DNA of 39,964 nt from Treponema sp. (GTDB lineage: Bacteria > Spirochaetota > Spirochaetia > Treponematales > Treponemataceae), in assembly GCA_018385395.1 (NCBI GenBank), contig JAHBAD010000154.1:1-39964 (forward strand). The letters are read 5' to 3'. The notes under the pieces are model-generated. The model worked only from the letters and a program-made list of their open reading frames with translations. It was not told the origin of the DNA and ran no database searches. This document shows, piece by piece, positions 31,987-39,964 of this stretch (the first letter of the stretch is position 1; each line of letters starts with the position of its first letter). Both the position numbers and the translations under genes were made by a program.

Positions 31987-33278
31987 TGTTGGAAAATGAA
32001 GGGGTACAGAAAATAGTCAGACCGTCCTATCAGGATTGCAAGGATGCGCTTTTTAAATTGTATGGTTATGACTACACACCATTACGGCATTACGAAGTGA
32101 AAAGAAATGGATTAATAGGACTTTTTGCAAAGCCACAAATTTGCATGATGTATAAAGTTAATCCTCGTACTAATTCCGCAATGACAAAGCCTTACTCAGA
32201 CTCTGGAGCAGGAACAGATTTTCTTGCACGTATGGCAGAGTCACAGGCACAGACTGAAGAAGAAGAGCGCCTGGCACAGAATCGTGAACAGATTCTTGCT
32301 CAGCAGACTTCTACAATTGTAAATCATCAGATTAATCAGATTGATGAAGTGAAGAAAACTCTGGAGAAAATGCAGGAAATGCAGGAATCCATGAATAGAA
32401 AACTTGGTTCTTCGACAATTGCAGATAAGCATGAAACAATTGCAAGAATCGAGGAACTGCTTTCTGAAAATGAATTTTCTTTTAATTATATAAATATGAT
32501 GACTGACAAAATCCGTAAGACTTTCTCTCTGGAACAGCTTGGCGATTTTGAAATGGTTGAGCGTACAGTTGTAGACTGGATTGGTGAGTCTATCGAAATT
32601 GATAAAGGGCATCATGTTCGTCCGCCACATATTGTTATTATTGTTGGACCAACAGGGGTAGGGAAAACAACAACTCTTGTAAAACTGGTTGCAAGAGAAA
32701 TTCGTGCATCAAAAGAAAAAGACCGTTCTTACGAGTCGCGGCTTATTACAACTGACTCAATGCGAATGGGCGCACTGGAACAGTTGAAACGCTTCGGAGA
32801 AATTCTTGGACGTGATGTTGTAAAGGCTGAATCAAATGAAGACCTGGAAATTCTTATCAATAAATACAAACCTCATTGTGACGGCATTTTTATTGATACT
32901 GGAGGATACAGTCCTAATGACAGTGTTCATATCGGACGTCTTAAGGATGTAGTTTCTGTTCCAGGAATTACTCCGGATATTTATCTTGCATTTGATGCAA
33001 AAACAAAATGCAGTGATTTGAAAAATATTATGAATAATTATGAACCATTTGCTTATGGTTCAGTAATTGTTACAAAATGTGATGAATCAAAAATGTACGG
33101 AAACATAATCAGCAGTCTGTATGAAAAACACAAGGCAGTGGCTTTTGTGACTGACGGGCAGAATGCTGCAAAAAATATTGAAAAAGCAACACCACTTTAT
33201 TTCCTTGAAAAGCTTTCAGGATTTAATCTGGATATGGAACATTTAAGAGAAAAATTTTCAAACAGTGAGGAAAACTAA
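31986..33278 (+). CDS. flhF: Flagellar SRP-like GTPase FlhF
   Basis: GTPase that sets the number and polar placement of flagella. 430 aa: an N-terminal B domain, a coiled coil rich in Glu/Gln at about 75-135, and a GTPase NG domain from about 160. Motifs are VGPTGVGKTTTLVKL (P-loop, about 219-229), TTDSMRMGALEQLKRFGEIL and IVTKCDE. The G3 motif reads DTGGYSPND where most FlhF/Ffh proteins have DTAGR. It overlaps flhA by one base and precedes flhG by 2 bp, the usual partner pair. Confidence 0.95.
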   Translation: MLENEGVQKIVRPSYQDCKDALFKLYGYDYTPLRHYEVKRNGLIGLFAKPQICMMYKVNPRTNSAMTKPYSDSGAGTDFLARMAESQAQTEEEERLAQNREQILAQQTSTIVNHQINQIDEVKKTLEKMQEMQESMNRKLGSSTIADKHETIARIEELLSENEFSFNYINMMTDKIRKTFSLEQLGDFEMVERTVVDWIGESIEIDKGHHVRPPHIVIIVGPTGVGKTTTLVKLVAREIRASKEKDRSYESRLITTDSMRMGALEQLKRFGEILGRDVVKAESNEDLEILINKYKPHCDGIFIDTGGYSPNDSVHIGRLKDVVSVPGITPDIYLAFDAKTKCSDLKNIMNNYEPFAYGSVIVTKCDESKMYGNIISSLYEKHKAVAFVTDGQNAAKNIEKATPLYFLEKLSGFNLDMEHLREKFSNSEEN

Positions 33279-33280
33279 TT

Positions 33281-34141
33281 ATGGAAGAACAGGCTGAAGG
33301 ACTTAGAGAATTAATGAAAGATACTCCAAGATCCCGTAATACCCGCATCATTGCCGTAACAAGTGGAAAGGGTGGTGTTGGAAAAACTAATATTTCCGTT
33401 AATATGGCCATTGCATATGCTCAGCTTGGAAAAAAGGTAATCCTCATTGATGGAGACCTTGGAATGGCAAATGTAAACGTTCTTTTGAACGTTGTGCCAA
33501 AGTTTAATCTGATGCATGTAATTAACGGCAAAAAAACAATGAAAGAAATTATTCTGGATACGGAATTTGGAATTAAATTTATTGCCGGTGCTAATGGATT
33601 TTCAAAAATCGCAAATCTTTCTGTTGAAGAACTGAATGAATTTGCTTCTCAGTTCAGTCAGCTGGGAAGTGCAGATATAATCATTATAGATACAGGAGCT
33701 GGAATTGCAGAGAATGTTCAGCGCTTTGTTGCAGCAGCTGATGAAGTTTTTGTTGTAACAACTCCGGAACCTACAGCAATTACAGATGCTTACGGAATGA
33801 TTAAAGTTATTACAACAGAAGTTGTAGATAGACCAATCGACATCAAACTGATTGTAAACCGTGTTCATTCGGCTGACGAAGGAAAAAGAATTTCAGATCG
33901 CATTATAAATATTGTCGGTCAGTTCCTTAATCAGAAAGTGGAATATCTTGGTTGTGTTTACGAAGATAATACTGTTCAGACTTCTGTTATCAGACAGAAA
34001 CCTTTTATTGTTGTAAGTCCTACATCAAAGCCTGCAGTTTGTCTTAAGCATATTGTTGGAAAAATTGAAAAAACAGAACCGGAGACAAACGAAGGTGTAT
34101 CCAGCTTCCTTAAGAAATTTATTGGAAGAAAAGGTAAATAG
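33281..34141 (+). CDS. flhG: MinD-like ATPase FlhG (FleN/YlxH)
   Basis: ParA/MinD-family ATPase that counteracts FlhF and limits flagellar number. 286 aa, with an N-terminal DQAEG-like segment (EEQAEGLRELM, here the FlhF-stimulating motif), the deviant Walker A SGKGGVGKTN (about 28-37), Walker B LIDGDLGMANVNVLL and IIDTGAGIAENVQRF. A C-terminal amphipathic helix (SSFLKKFIGRKGK) probably mediates membrane binding. It begins 2 bp after flhF. Confidence 0.95.
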   Translation: MEEQAEGLRELMKDTPRSRNTRIIAVTSGKGGVGKTNISVNMAIAYAQLGKKVILIDGDLGMANVNVLLNVVPKFNLMHVINGKKTMKEIILDTEFGIKFIAGANGFSKIANLSVEELNEFASQFSQLGSADIIIIDTGAGIAENVQRFVAAADEVFVVTTPEPTAITDAYGMIKVITTEVVDRPIDIKLIVNRVHSADEGKRISDRIINIVGQFLNQKVEYLGCVYEDNTVQTSVIRQKPFIVVSPTSKPAVCLKHIVGKIEKTEPETNEGVSSFLKKFIGRKGK

Positions 34142-34172
34142 ATGTATAATTATGTGTTAAGGGAGGCGGAAA

Positions 34173-34994
34173 ATTAAAGACTTAAAATTTGCCGGTTATT
34201 TTGCCGGTGGTGGTTTTCTTCTTTCCCTTGTATGTAATATTTTATCCGGAGCCGGAGTGGGCAGAGTGGTACTGGAAACTCTTTTGTTTACAGTGCTTTT
34301 TGCAGGACTTGGATTCGGAATATCTTTCCTGTTCGGAAAATTTCTTGATGTCGATTCAGATTCATCGGCTGAGACAGAAGGGGTTCCTCCAAGGACAGAT
34401 AGAAATGGTCAGACCGTAGATCTTATTATTAAAGACGAAGATCTTCCGTCTGATGAAGGAACCGGACAGTATGTTGTTGGTTCGAGCCATCAGATGCTTA
34501 CGAAAGATGATGTAAGGGGTGTTTCCGCATCTCCTGCAGGTGCACAGAATGCTTATGCACGTGAACAGGCGGTAACAGATCAGGTAAAAAATGATGTTAA
34601 TGTGACCGGGGACTTTGCTTCTGGCTCAGCCGGAGCAGATAAAGAATTTGTTCCTGTTCGAAACCTGGAAACTCTTTATAATGTTTCCGGAAAAGAAGCG
34701 GTCACAAGAGATAATCCTGCTCCAGCAAGGGATGCTCCACAAATATCAGATGAAGCAACTTACGCTGCAGAAGCAGAAGAACTGGATACTCTTCCAGCAA
34801 TGGATAACCTTGGGTTTGAAAGTTCCACACCTTCGCGAGGGGGAGAAGAAGGTGTAAATAATGACACTGATTTTGCTACTGCGGGCAGTAGCGGAGGAAG
34901 CAGTCGCAGACGTTCGGAGGAATCAGCTCCGGAAGTAAAAGATGCCCCGCTTTTGGCAAAGGCAATTAGTACAATATTAGCAAATGAATCATAA
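34173..34994 (+). CDS. Flagellar-operon membrane protein, probable ATT start
   Basis: Unrecognised protein of about 274 aa between flhG and fliA. The frame is open from 34161, after a TAA at 34158, and the first stretch (KDLKFAGYFAGGGFLLSLVC) reads as a real membrane segment, followed by a second one (LETLLFTVLFAGLGFGISFL). No ATG, GTG or TTG precedes this region; an ATT at 34173 stands 6 nt after a strong GGGAGG (34161-34166). The alternative GTG at 34257 would discard the first segment. The rest is acidic, Ser/Gly/Ala-rich and probably disordered. The position matches an uncharacterised gene in other treponemal fla operons. Confidence 0.75.
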   Translation: MKDLKFAGYFAGGGFLLSLVCNILSGAGVGRVVLETLLFTVLFAGLGFGISFLFGKFLDVDSDSSAETEGVPPRTDRNGQTVDLIIKDEDLPSDEGTGQYVVGSSHQMLTKDDVRGVSASPAGAQNAYAREQAVTDQVKNDVNVTGDFASGSAGADKEFVPVRNLETLYNVSGKEAVTRDNPAPARDAPQISDEATYAAEAEELDTLPAMDNLGFESSTPSRGGEEGVNNDTDFATAGSSGGSSRRRSEESAPEVKDAPLLAKAISTILANES

Positions 34995-35028
34995 TTAAAA
35001 GTGGTTTCATTGAATAATGGTGAGTGAA

Positions 35029-35829
35029 ATGGCAGAAATTGAAGAAAACTCAGTCAATGACACAAAAGAAGAAGATCTTCTTTGGACACAGTATCGTAAG
35101 ACTCAGGATCCTGCTCTGCGCGACAAGTTTATCAGACAGTATATGCCTCTGGTAAAATATGTAGCCGGAAAAGTTTCTGTTGGTATGCCAAACTGTGTTG
35201 AATATGACGACCTGGTTGGTTTCGGTCAGTTTGGTCTTCTTGATGCAATTGAAAAATATGATCCAATAAAAAATGTAAAATTCAAGACATATGCGGTAAC
35301 CCGTATTCGTGGTGCTATTTTTGATGAACTGCGTCAGCTGGACTGGGTTCCCCGCAGTATTCGTCAGAAGTCTCGTGAAATTGAAGATGCCATCGTTTCT
35401 CTTGAATCAAAGCTTGGACGTTCTGCAACAGATTCAGAAATCGCTGGTTCTCTTAAAATGTCTGAAGATGAATATCACCGTACAATTATGAAAGTGAGTG
35501 GTACAAGTGTACTTTCTCTGAATGATGTATGGTATTCAGGTGATGACGGAGACAATGTAGCAATTGGGGATAATATCGAAGCTCCTTCAAGCCTTGAGCC
35601 GGATAAGATTGCAGAACGGGAAGAAATCAAAAAAGTAATTGCTGAAGCAATTCAGGAACTTCCTGAAAAAGAAAAAATGGTAATTGTTCTTTACTATCAT
35701 GAAGACCTTACTTTCAAAGAAATTGGTGAAGTTCTTCAGGTTAGCGAATCTCGTATTTCTCAGCTTCATACAAAAGCAAATCTCAGATTACGTGCAAAAC
35801 TAACAAATATCCGCAGAGGAATTCTCTAG
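35029..35829 (+). CDS. fliA: Flagellar sigma factor FliA (sigma-28)
   Basis: RNA polymerase sigma factor for late flagellar genes. From the ATG at 35029 (GGTGAG 5 nt upstream) it is 266 aa; an ATG at 35017 has no SD. Region 2 includes RQYMPLVKYVAGKVSVGMP, DDLVGFGQFGLLDAIEKYD and FKTYAVTRIRGAIFDELRQL; region 3 is RQKSREIEDAIVSLESKLG; region 4 has the helix-turn-helix TFKEIGEVLQVSESRISQLH. It lies in the operon that carries a sigma-28-type promoter in front. Confidence 0.95.
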   Translation: MAEIEENSVNDTKEEDLLWTQYRKTQDPALRDKFIRQYMPLVKYVAGKVSVGMPNCVEYDDLVGFGQFGLLDAIEKYDPIKNVKFKTYAVTRIRGAIFDELRQLDWVPRSIRQKSREIEDAIVSLESKLGRSATDSEIAGSLKMSEDEYHRTIMKVSGTSVLSLNDVWYSGDDGDNVAIGDNIEAPSSLEPDKIAEREEIKKVIAEAIQELPEKEKMVIVLYYHEDLTFKEIGEVLQVSESRISQLHTKANLRLRAKLTNIRRGIL

Positions 35830-35835
35830 GAAAAT

Positions 35836-37803
35836 ATGGTTACGCTGGAAGCACTCCGTGAAGAAATGACGAAACGTCTCGCCGTGGACAAACTTCTCCA
35901 TTGTGTAGAAGTCCGGGCGGATACAGTCGATGAAGCTTTGCAGGATGCTGCGGTTCAGCTTGACACAAAAACTGTAAATCTGCAATACGAAGTTCTTGAA
36001 AAAGGAAATGAAGGAATTCTTGGATTCGGAAAAAAGCCATGGTTTTTAAAGATTTATCAGGATCCCAGTACAATCAAAGAAAAAACAGTTCTTGCCTCTG
36101 ATGATCTTTTTGCCTCTTCTTCTGTGGAAGAAGAAATCGTTAAACGAGATGCAGACGGTCTTTATTATCTGCGGCATTTCGGTTCGCAAATTATGCTTAA
36201 AGTTATTTTGCCTGTTGGTTCCGGAAGTCCTGTTGATGTTAAGGAAATTCTTGATGAAGCCCAGCGCCCAGACACAATTACACTTAATGAATCTCTAATC
36301 AAAAAATATGCAAAAAATGGAACAAACGGCGAATATGTTTCTGTAGGTGATTACAAACATGTTCAGGCCGGAGACTGTCTTGTTTCTGTTGATATTTCAA
36401 AAGATGAAATGACGGCAACTATTACTGTTACTTCTCCTGCTATGAGTGGTGCTGAAGTTTCGGCAGAACAGATTGTTCGTTGTTTAAAAACACAGGGAGT
36501 TGTTGCTGGTTTCGACGAACAGAAAATAAACGAATTTGTTGATAATCCTGTTTATAATATTCCTTACCAGGTTGCCGCTGCAGTTCTTCCTGTTGATGGA
36601 AATGACGCTTACGTTGTATATAACTTTGAAACAGATCCAAAAAAACTTCGTGCAAAAATGTCAGAAGATGGAACTGTTGACTATAAAGAATTGAATCAGA
36701 TTCAGAACGTTGTTGCGGGCCAGGCTCTTGCTACAAAAATCCTTCCTGAAAGAGGTAAGGGTGGTAAGACCATTATGGGTCGTTATCTTGAAGCCAAAAA
36801 TGGAAAAGATATTAATGTAACGCTTGGGGCAAATACTCATTTCGATAAAGATGGCGTAACAATTGTTGCAGACTGTGACGGCGAAGTAATGCTCATAAAC
36901 GGAAAGATTACAGTTGAACCTGTTAAATATCTTGATGCTGTAAATATTAAAACCGGTAATATTACATTCCTTGGAAGCGTTGTTGTTAAGGGCTCTGTTG
37001 ATGACGGCTATAATGTTAAAGCTTCAGGAAATATTGAAATTAATGGTTCAGTCGGAAAATGCCGCATCGAAGCTGACGGTGATGTTACAATTCGCCAGGG
37101 GGTTTTCGGCAAAGACGAATGTTACATCAGAGCCGGGAAATCACTTTGGGCAAAGTTTATTCAATCTTCCCATGTTGAAGTTGAAAATAACATCATCGTA
37201 AATGACTCAATAATGAATTCTGAAGTTACAGCCATGAAGAATATTGTTCTTCGCGGTAAAAAAGCACAGATTATTGGTGGCCATCTTTTTGCAACAGAGG
37301 AAATTTGCGCAAAGAATATTGGATCTCCGGGTGGTGGTACAGAAACAGTACTCAATGTTGGTATTGACCCTCGTGCAAAGAAACAGCTTGAAGAACTTCA
37401 GGAAGCGCAGGCAGAACTTATTAAAGAACTTGAAAATCTTGATCTGGATATTGCTACTCTTGAACAGCAGGCAAAAATCCGCCGAAATCTGGCTCAGGAA
37501 AAGAAAGACAATCTTATTAAACTTAAGAAACGTCATGACGAGATTACAGAGCAGACAAGTGAATATACCAAGCAGATTGGAAAAATACAGGAACACCTTC
37601 GTGAACTTAAAGCCGTTGGTAAAGTTAAATGCGAAGGAAATGTTTATTCGGGCGTAAAAGTTTATGTTCGCGATGTTCTTGATGAAGTAAAAGTTGATAC
37701 AAAAAGTGTTACTTTCTATTATGACCGAAGCTTCATAAAGCGCGGTGAATATGAACCGCCTTCACTTTCCCAGGAGGAACTGAATGGCTATTCAGCCAAT
37801 TGA
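35836..37803 (+). CDS. Jag_N / FapA (DUF342) domain protein
   Basis: A 655-aa cytoplasmic protein. Residues ~1-75 resemble the Jag N-terminal domain (TVDEALQDAAVQLDTKTVNLQYEV then GNEGILGFGKKPWFLKI). The middle, about 150-520, is a FapA/DUF342 beta-helix (DGTVDYKELNQIQNVVAGQ, GNITFLGSVVVKGSVDDGYN). A coiled coil at about 515-605 follows (EELQEAQAELIKELENLD), then a short C-terminal beta region. FapA-like genes follow the flagellar sigma factor in several Firmicutes and spirochaetes; the molecular role is unknown. AGGA lies 6 nt before the ATG, and the 3' end overlaps the next gene by 20 bp. Confidence 0.85.
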   Translation: MVTLEALREEMTKRLAVDKLLHCVEVRADTVDEALQDAAVQLDTKTVNLQYEVLEKGNEGILGFGKKPWFLKIYQDPSTIKEKTVLASDDLFASSSVEEEIVKRDADGLYYLRHFGSQIMLKVILPVGSGSPVDVKEILDEAQRPDTITLNESLIKKYAKNGTNGEYVSVGDYKHVQAGDCLVSVDISKDEMTATITVTSPAMSGAEVSAEQIVRCLKTQGVVAGFDEQKINEFVDNPVYNIPYQVAAAVLPVDGNDAYVVYNFETDPKKLRAKMSEDGTVDYKELNQIQNVVAGQALATKILPERGKGGKTIMGRYLEAKNGKDINVTLGANTHFDKDGVTIVADCDGEVMLINGKITVEPVKYLDAVNIKTGNITFLGSVVVKGSVDDGYNVKASGNIEINGSVGKCRIEADGDVTIRQGVFGKDECYIRAGKSLWAKFIQSSHVEVENNIIVNDSIMNSEVTAMKNIVLRGKKAQIIGGHLFATEEICAKNIGSPGGGTETVLNVGIDPRAKKQLEELQEAQAELIKELENLDLDIATLEQQAKIRRNLAQEKKDNLIKLKKRHDEITEQTSEYTKQIGKIQEHLRELKAVGKVKCEGNVYSGVKVYVRDVLDEVKVDTKSVTFYYDRSFIKRGEYEPPSLSQEELNGYSAN

Positions 37804-38119
37804 TCTTTCCGTAATGTATGCACAGAGTGCCAATGTTTCAAAAATGGCGGGGAATGTTCAGGCAGCCCAGCTTGCTGAATCTATTACGCAGCAGACTACT
37901 GTTGTTCAGCAGAATCTGGAAAATTCAAAAAGAGTTCATAGTGCTTCTGATGATAAAGCAAACAGTCAGAAAATTTCAAATAATAAAAACGGTAACGGAT
38001 CCGGTAGTTTCCGACAGAATGGAAGAAATGAAAAATCCGAAGAAAATGAAGAAATCAGTCCGCAGACTGCAGGTTCCTCTTCACCATACCTTGGAACCAT
38101 AATTGATATAGTGGGGTAG
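37784..38119 (+). CDS. Small hydrophilic flagellar-operon protein
   Basis: An 111-aa protein without membrane segments. The N-terminal half is helical (MAIQPIDLSVMYAQSANVSK, QAAQLAESITQQTTVVQQ), the C-terminal half is Ser/Asn/Gly/Glu-rich and probably disordered, ending in a short hydrophobic PYLGTIIDIVG. AGGAGG lies ahead of the ATG, which is inside the end of the FapA-like gene (20-bp overlap). I do not recognise a family. The fixed position suggests a role with the neighbouring FapA-like and coiled-coil proteins. Confidence 0.8.
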   Translation: MAIQPIDLSVMYAQSANVSKMAGNVQAAQLAESITQQTTVVQQNLENSKRVHSASDDKANSQKISNNKNGNGSGSFRQNGRNEKSEENEEISPQTAGSSSPYLGTIIDIVG

Positions 38120-38123
38120 TTTT

Positions 38124-38813
38124 GTGATTTATCTTGTTGCCGGCATTTGCATATTCAACATTGTTATGTGGATTGTATTTGGCCTTAAATTCAAGAAAAT
38201 TTTCTCCCCTGACGGAATGCTGGATAAAGCCCGTAACGGTATGAATGGACTTCTGCGAAGCATGCAGAAGAATACTGTTGATAATATTAATCTTGTAAAT
38301 GAGACAATTCAGAAACTAAAGCAGACTCAGATTGAGGCTGAAAGAAAAGTTGAGCTTCTGAATAAAAAACTCGAACTTCTTCAAAATGAAGTAAATATGA
38401 AACAGTTTAATCAGGCTGTTGTTCAGGCAACAAAACAGACTAAGCCTAAAAGCCCTCAGAATAAAACGGCTGCAGTGGATCCGAATGCTGCCTATGAAGT
38501 TAAGGCTCCTGCACAAAATGATCTTTTTGAAAGTTACAGAGAAAACCTTACTAAAATTATTCAGCCAAAAGACGAAACTGTAGTAACGGAAACTGGTGCT
38601 GCATATAAGGAAGTTCCTGTTTTTTCAACAAAAGTTATTGATGAGAATATGGTTGCAAATGTGTTTGCACAGGATATTCCAAAAGTAACACCAAAGAAAT
38701 CGATAGAAGAAAGGGTTTTGTATCTCTTCAATAATGGTTATTCGGTAGCTGATATTTCAAGGGAACTTAGTGTTTCTGAAGTGGAAGTTCAGTTTATAAT
38801 TGATTTGAATTAG
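38124..38813 (+). CDS. Membrane-anchored coiled-coil/HTH protein, SwrB-like
   Basis: 229 aa: an N-terminal membrane segment (MIYLVAGICIFNIVMWIVFGL), a coiled coil at about 55-95 (QKLKQTQIEAERKVELLNKK), a variable linker, and a C-terminal helix-turn-helix-like motif VLYLFNNGYSVADISRELSV. This layout matches Bacillus SwrB and the related DUF6115 proteins, whose genes also follow the flagellar sigma gene. That assignment rests on layout and position. The GTG start at 38124 has GTGGGG 7 nt upstream and follows the previous stop by 4 bp. It is the last flagellar gene before galM. Confidence 0.82.
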   Translation: MIYLVAGICIFNIVMWIVFGLKFKKIFSPDGMLDKARNGMNGLLRSMQKNTVDNINLVNETIQKLKQTQIEAERKVELLNKKLELLQNEVNMKQFNQAVVQATKQTKPKSPQNKTAAVDPNAAYEVKAPAQNDLFESYRENLTKIIQPKDETVVTETGAAYKEVPVFSTKVIDENMVANVFAQDIPKVTPKKSIEERVLYLFNNGYSVADISRELSVSEVEVQFIIDLN

Positions 38814-38840
38814 CATATACAAAAGAAAAGCGAGGCATAT

Positions 38841-39893
38841 ATGAAAGTAACAAAAAACAAATGGGGCGTTCTTTGTGACGGAACAAAAGTAAATCTCTGG
38901 ACTGTAGAAAATGACAGAATGAGTTTCTCTGTAACAGACTACGGATGTACTCTTACCAGCATTATGGTTGGAAATAATAAGGGGACAAAAACAGACTGTC
39001 TTCTTGGTTTTTCTACTCTTGAAGGATATCTGAATACAAAATTCTGTTTCGGTGCAATTGTTGGTCGTTTCGCAAACAGAATCGGAAAAGCATCTTTTAC
39101 ATTGGATGATGTAAAATATCCTCTGGATAAAAATGACGGTCCAAATACTCTTCACGGCGGTTTTGAAGGTTATGACAAAATGATGTGGACTGGAAAAGCT
39201 GTTGAAACAAAAAAACAGTGCGGAGTTAAATTTACACGTGTATCTCCTGACGGAGAACAGGGATTCCCTGGAAACGTAAAAATCGAAATCACTTATCTTC
39301 TTGATGAAGACAATAATCTTACATGTAAATACACTGCAGAAGCTGATAAGGCTACACCAATCAATCTTACAAACCATGCTTACTTCAATCTGGCAGGAAA
39401 AGGAACTATAGAAAACCATACTGCCAAATTCCTTTCAAAATACATTCTTGAAGTAGATTCAAAATTGATTCCGACTGGAAAATTCAAGGAGGTTAAGGAT
39501 ACTCCTTTTGATTTCAATAAAGAAAAGAAAATCGGAAAAGATATTAAGGATGTAGGTGTAGGATACGATCATTGTTATGTAACACAGGCTTATGTAAAGG
39601 GGGGCTGTGCAAATCCTCTTGATGATGGAAAAGTTGTTAAGTTCGGTGAAGTTCAGTCTCCGGAAACAGGTATTAAAATGACTGTTTCTACAAATCTTGA
39701 AGGATGTCAGTTCTACACAGGAAACTACATTGGGGGAATCGTAGGAAAGAACGGAACAGTTTATGCGCGTCATGATGCATTCTGTCTTGAAACCCAGGCA
39801 TTCCCTGATACACCTAACAAAAAAGATTTTCCAAGCTGTATTCTTCAGCCTGGCCAGAAATACAAGGCAAAAACAGTGTATTCTTTTGAATAA
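38841..39893 (+). CDS. galM: Aldose 1-epimerase (mutarotase)
   Basis: Interconverts alpha and beta anomers of galactose and other hexoses, feeding galactose use. The 350-aa product shows GRFANRIGKASFTLD, NDGPNTLHGGFEGYDKMMW with one conserved His, INLTNHAYFNLAG with the catalytic His, VGYDHCYV and FCLETQAFPDTPN with the catalytic Glu. No signal peptide is seen, so it is cytoplasmic. GAGG lies about 7 nt before the ATG. It starts 27 bp after the last flagellar gene with no promoter or terminator visible between, so read-through from the flagellar operon is possible. Confidence 0.95.
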   Translation: MKVTKNKWGVLCDGTKVNLWTVENDRMSFSVTDYGCTLTSIMVGNNKGTKTDCLLGFSTLEGYLNTKFCFGAIVGRFANRIGKASFTLDDVKYPLDKNDGPNTLHGGFEGYDKMMWTGKAVETKKQCGVKFTRVSPDGEQGFPGNVKIEITYLLDEDNNLTCKYTAEADKATPINLTNHAYFNLAGKGTIENHTAKFLSKYILEVDSKLIPTGKFKEVKDTPFDFNKEKKIGKDIKDVGVGYDHCYVTQAYVKGGCANPLDDGKVVKFGEVQSPETGIKMTVSTNLEGCQFYTGNYIGGIVGKNGTVYARHDAFCLETQAFPDTPNKKDFPSCILQPGQKYKAKTVYSFE

Positions 39894-39913
39894 TTAAAGG
39901 AAAATCTTACAAA

Positions 39914-39938
39914 GGAGGCTCATGGGAGCCTCTATTTT
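39914..39938 (+). terminator. Rho-independent terminator after galM
   Basis: GAGGCTC (39915-39921) pairs with GAGCCTC (39926-39932) around a 4-nt loop, followed by TATTTTATATTT. Confidence 0.75.
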
Positions 39939-39964
39939 ATATTTAATATAAATCCACTAAATAC

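Noticed and set aside
34257-34994. GTG 34257 as start of the gene after flhG
   Set aside because: It would drop an in-frame membrane segment that follows a stronger SD; kept only as an alternative.

Overview
The window looks like a chromosomal segment of a Treponema-type spirochaete, probably a free-living or gut/rumen commensal rather than T. pallidum. The reasons are the flagellar gene order (flbD-motA-motB-fliL-fliM-fliY-fliO-fliP-fliQ-fliR-flhB-flhA-flhF-flhG-unknown-fliA-FapA-like), the FliY-type motor switch protein, moderately low GC by eye, and intact histidine and shikimate pathway genes, which host-restricted treponemes lack. The genus is an inference from gene order and family resemblance; no database was searched.

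Layout. (1) 1-2331: the 3' part of an acidic repeat protein, converging on an unrecognised 520-aa protein. (2) 2418-10031: a plus-strand cluster with a HisA-HisI-HisE fusion, hisD, def, fmt, a membrane PASTA protein, a fused aroD-aroE, and rpiA, closed by a clear terminator at 10038-10089. From def to rpiA the genes touch or nearly touch, so they are probably one transcript. (3) 10090-15331: an RluA-family pseudouridine synthase carrying in-frame repeat insertions, a sirtuin, Hsp33, Era and an AEC-family transporter. (4) 15332-16799: a tRNA-Thr(CGU) gene with a separate 24-bp copy of its 3' end 210 bp away, and an orphan adenine DNA methyltransferase. (5) 16791-21292: a long-chain acyl-CoA synthetase, class II fructose-bisphosphate aldolase and a Trp-rich polytopic membrane protein. 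(6) 21301-38813: a 17.5-kb flagellar/motility operon with a sigma-28-like promoter in front, covering motor stators, switch, the export gate, FlhF/FlhG, sigma-28 itself and three accessory genes. (7) 38841-39893: galM followed by a terminator.

Regulation visible in the sequence. Several genes that head a transcript (520-aa protein, hisA-IE, era, the methyltransferase, acyl-CoA synthetase) have a -10 box ending only 6-9 nt before the ATG and no Shine-Dalgarno sequence, which predicts leaderless mRNAs. Genes inside operons have normal SD sites. The flagellar operon encodes FliA and is preceded by a FliA-type promoter, so positive autoregulation is likely; a sigma-70-type promoter before flhA could supply basal FliA.

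The most notable points are the three-domain histidine enzyme, the predicted leaderless promoters, a palindrome inside the acyl-CoA synthetase promoter, two kinds of repeat element spliced in frame into one pseudouridine synthase, the duplicated tRNA 3' end next to an orphan methyltransferase, a Met/Gly-rich tandem repeat in FliY, and a probable ATT start codon in a flagellar-operon membrane protein. I did not find a CRISPR array, transposase, integrase or a clear new defence system.
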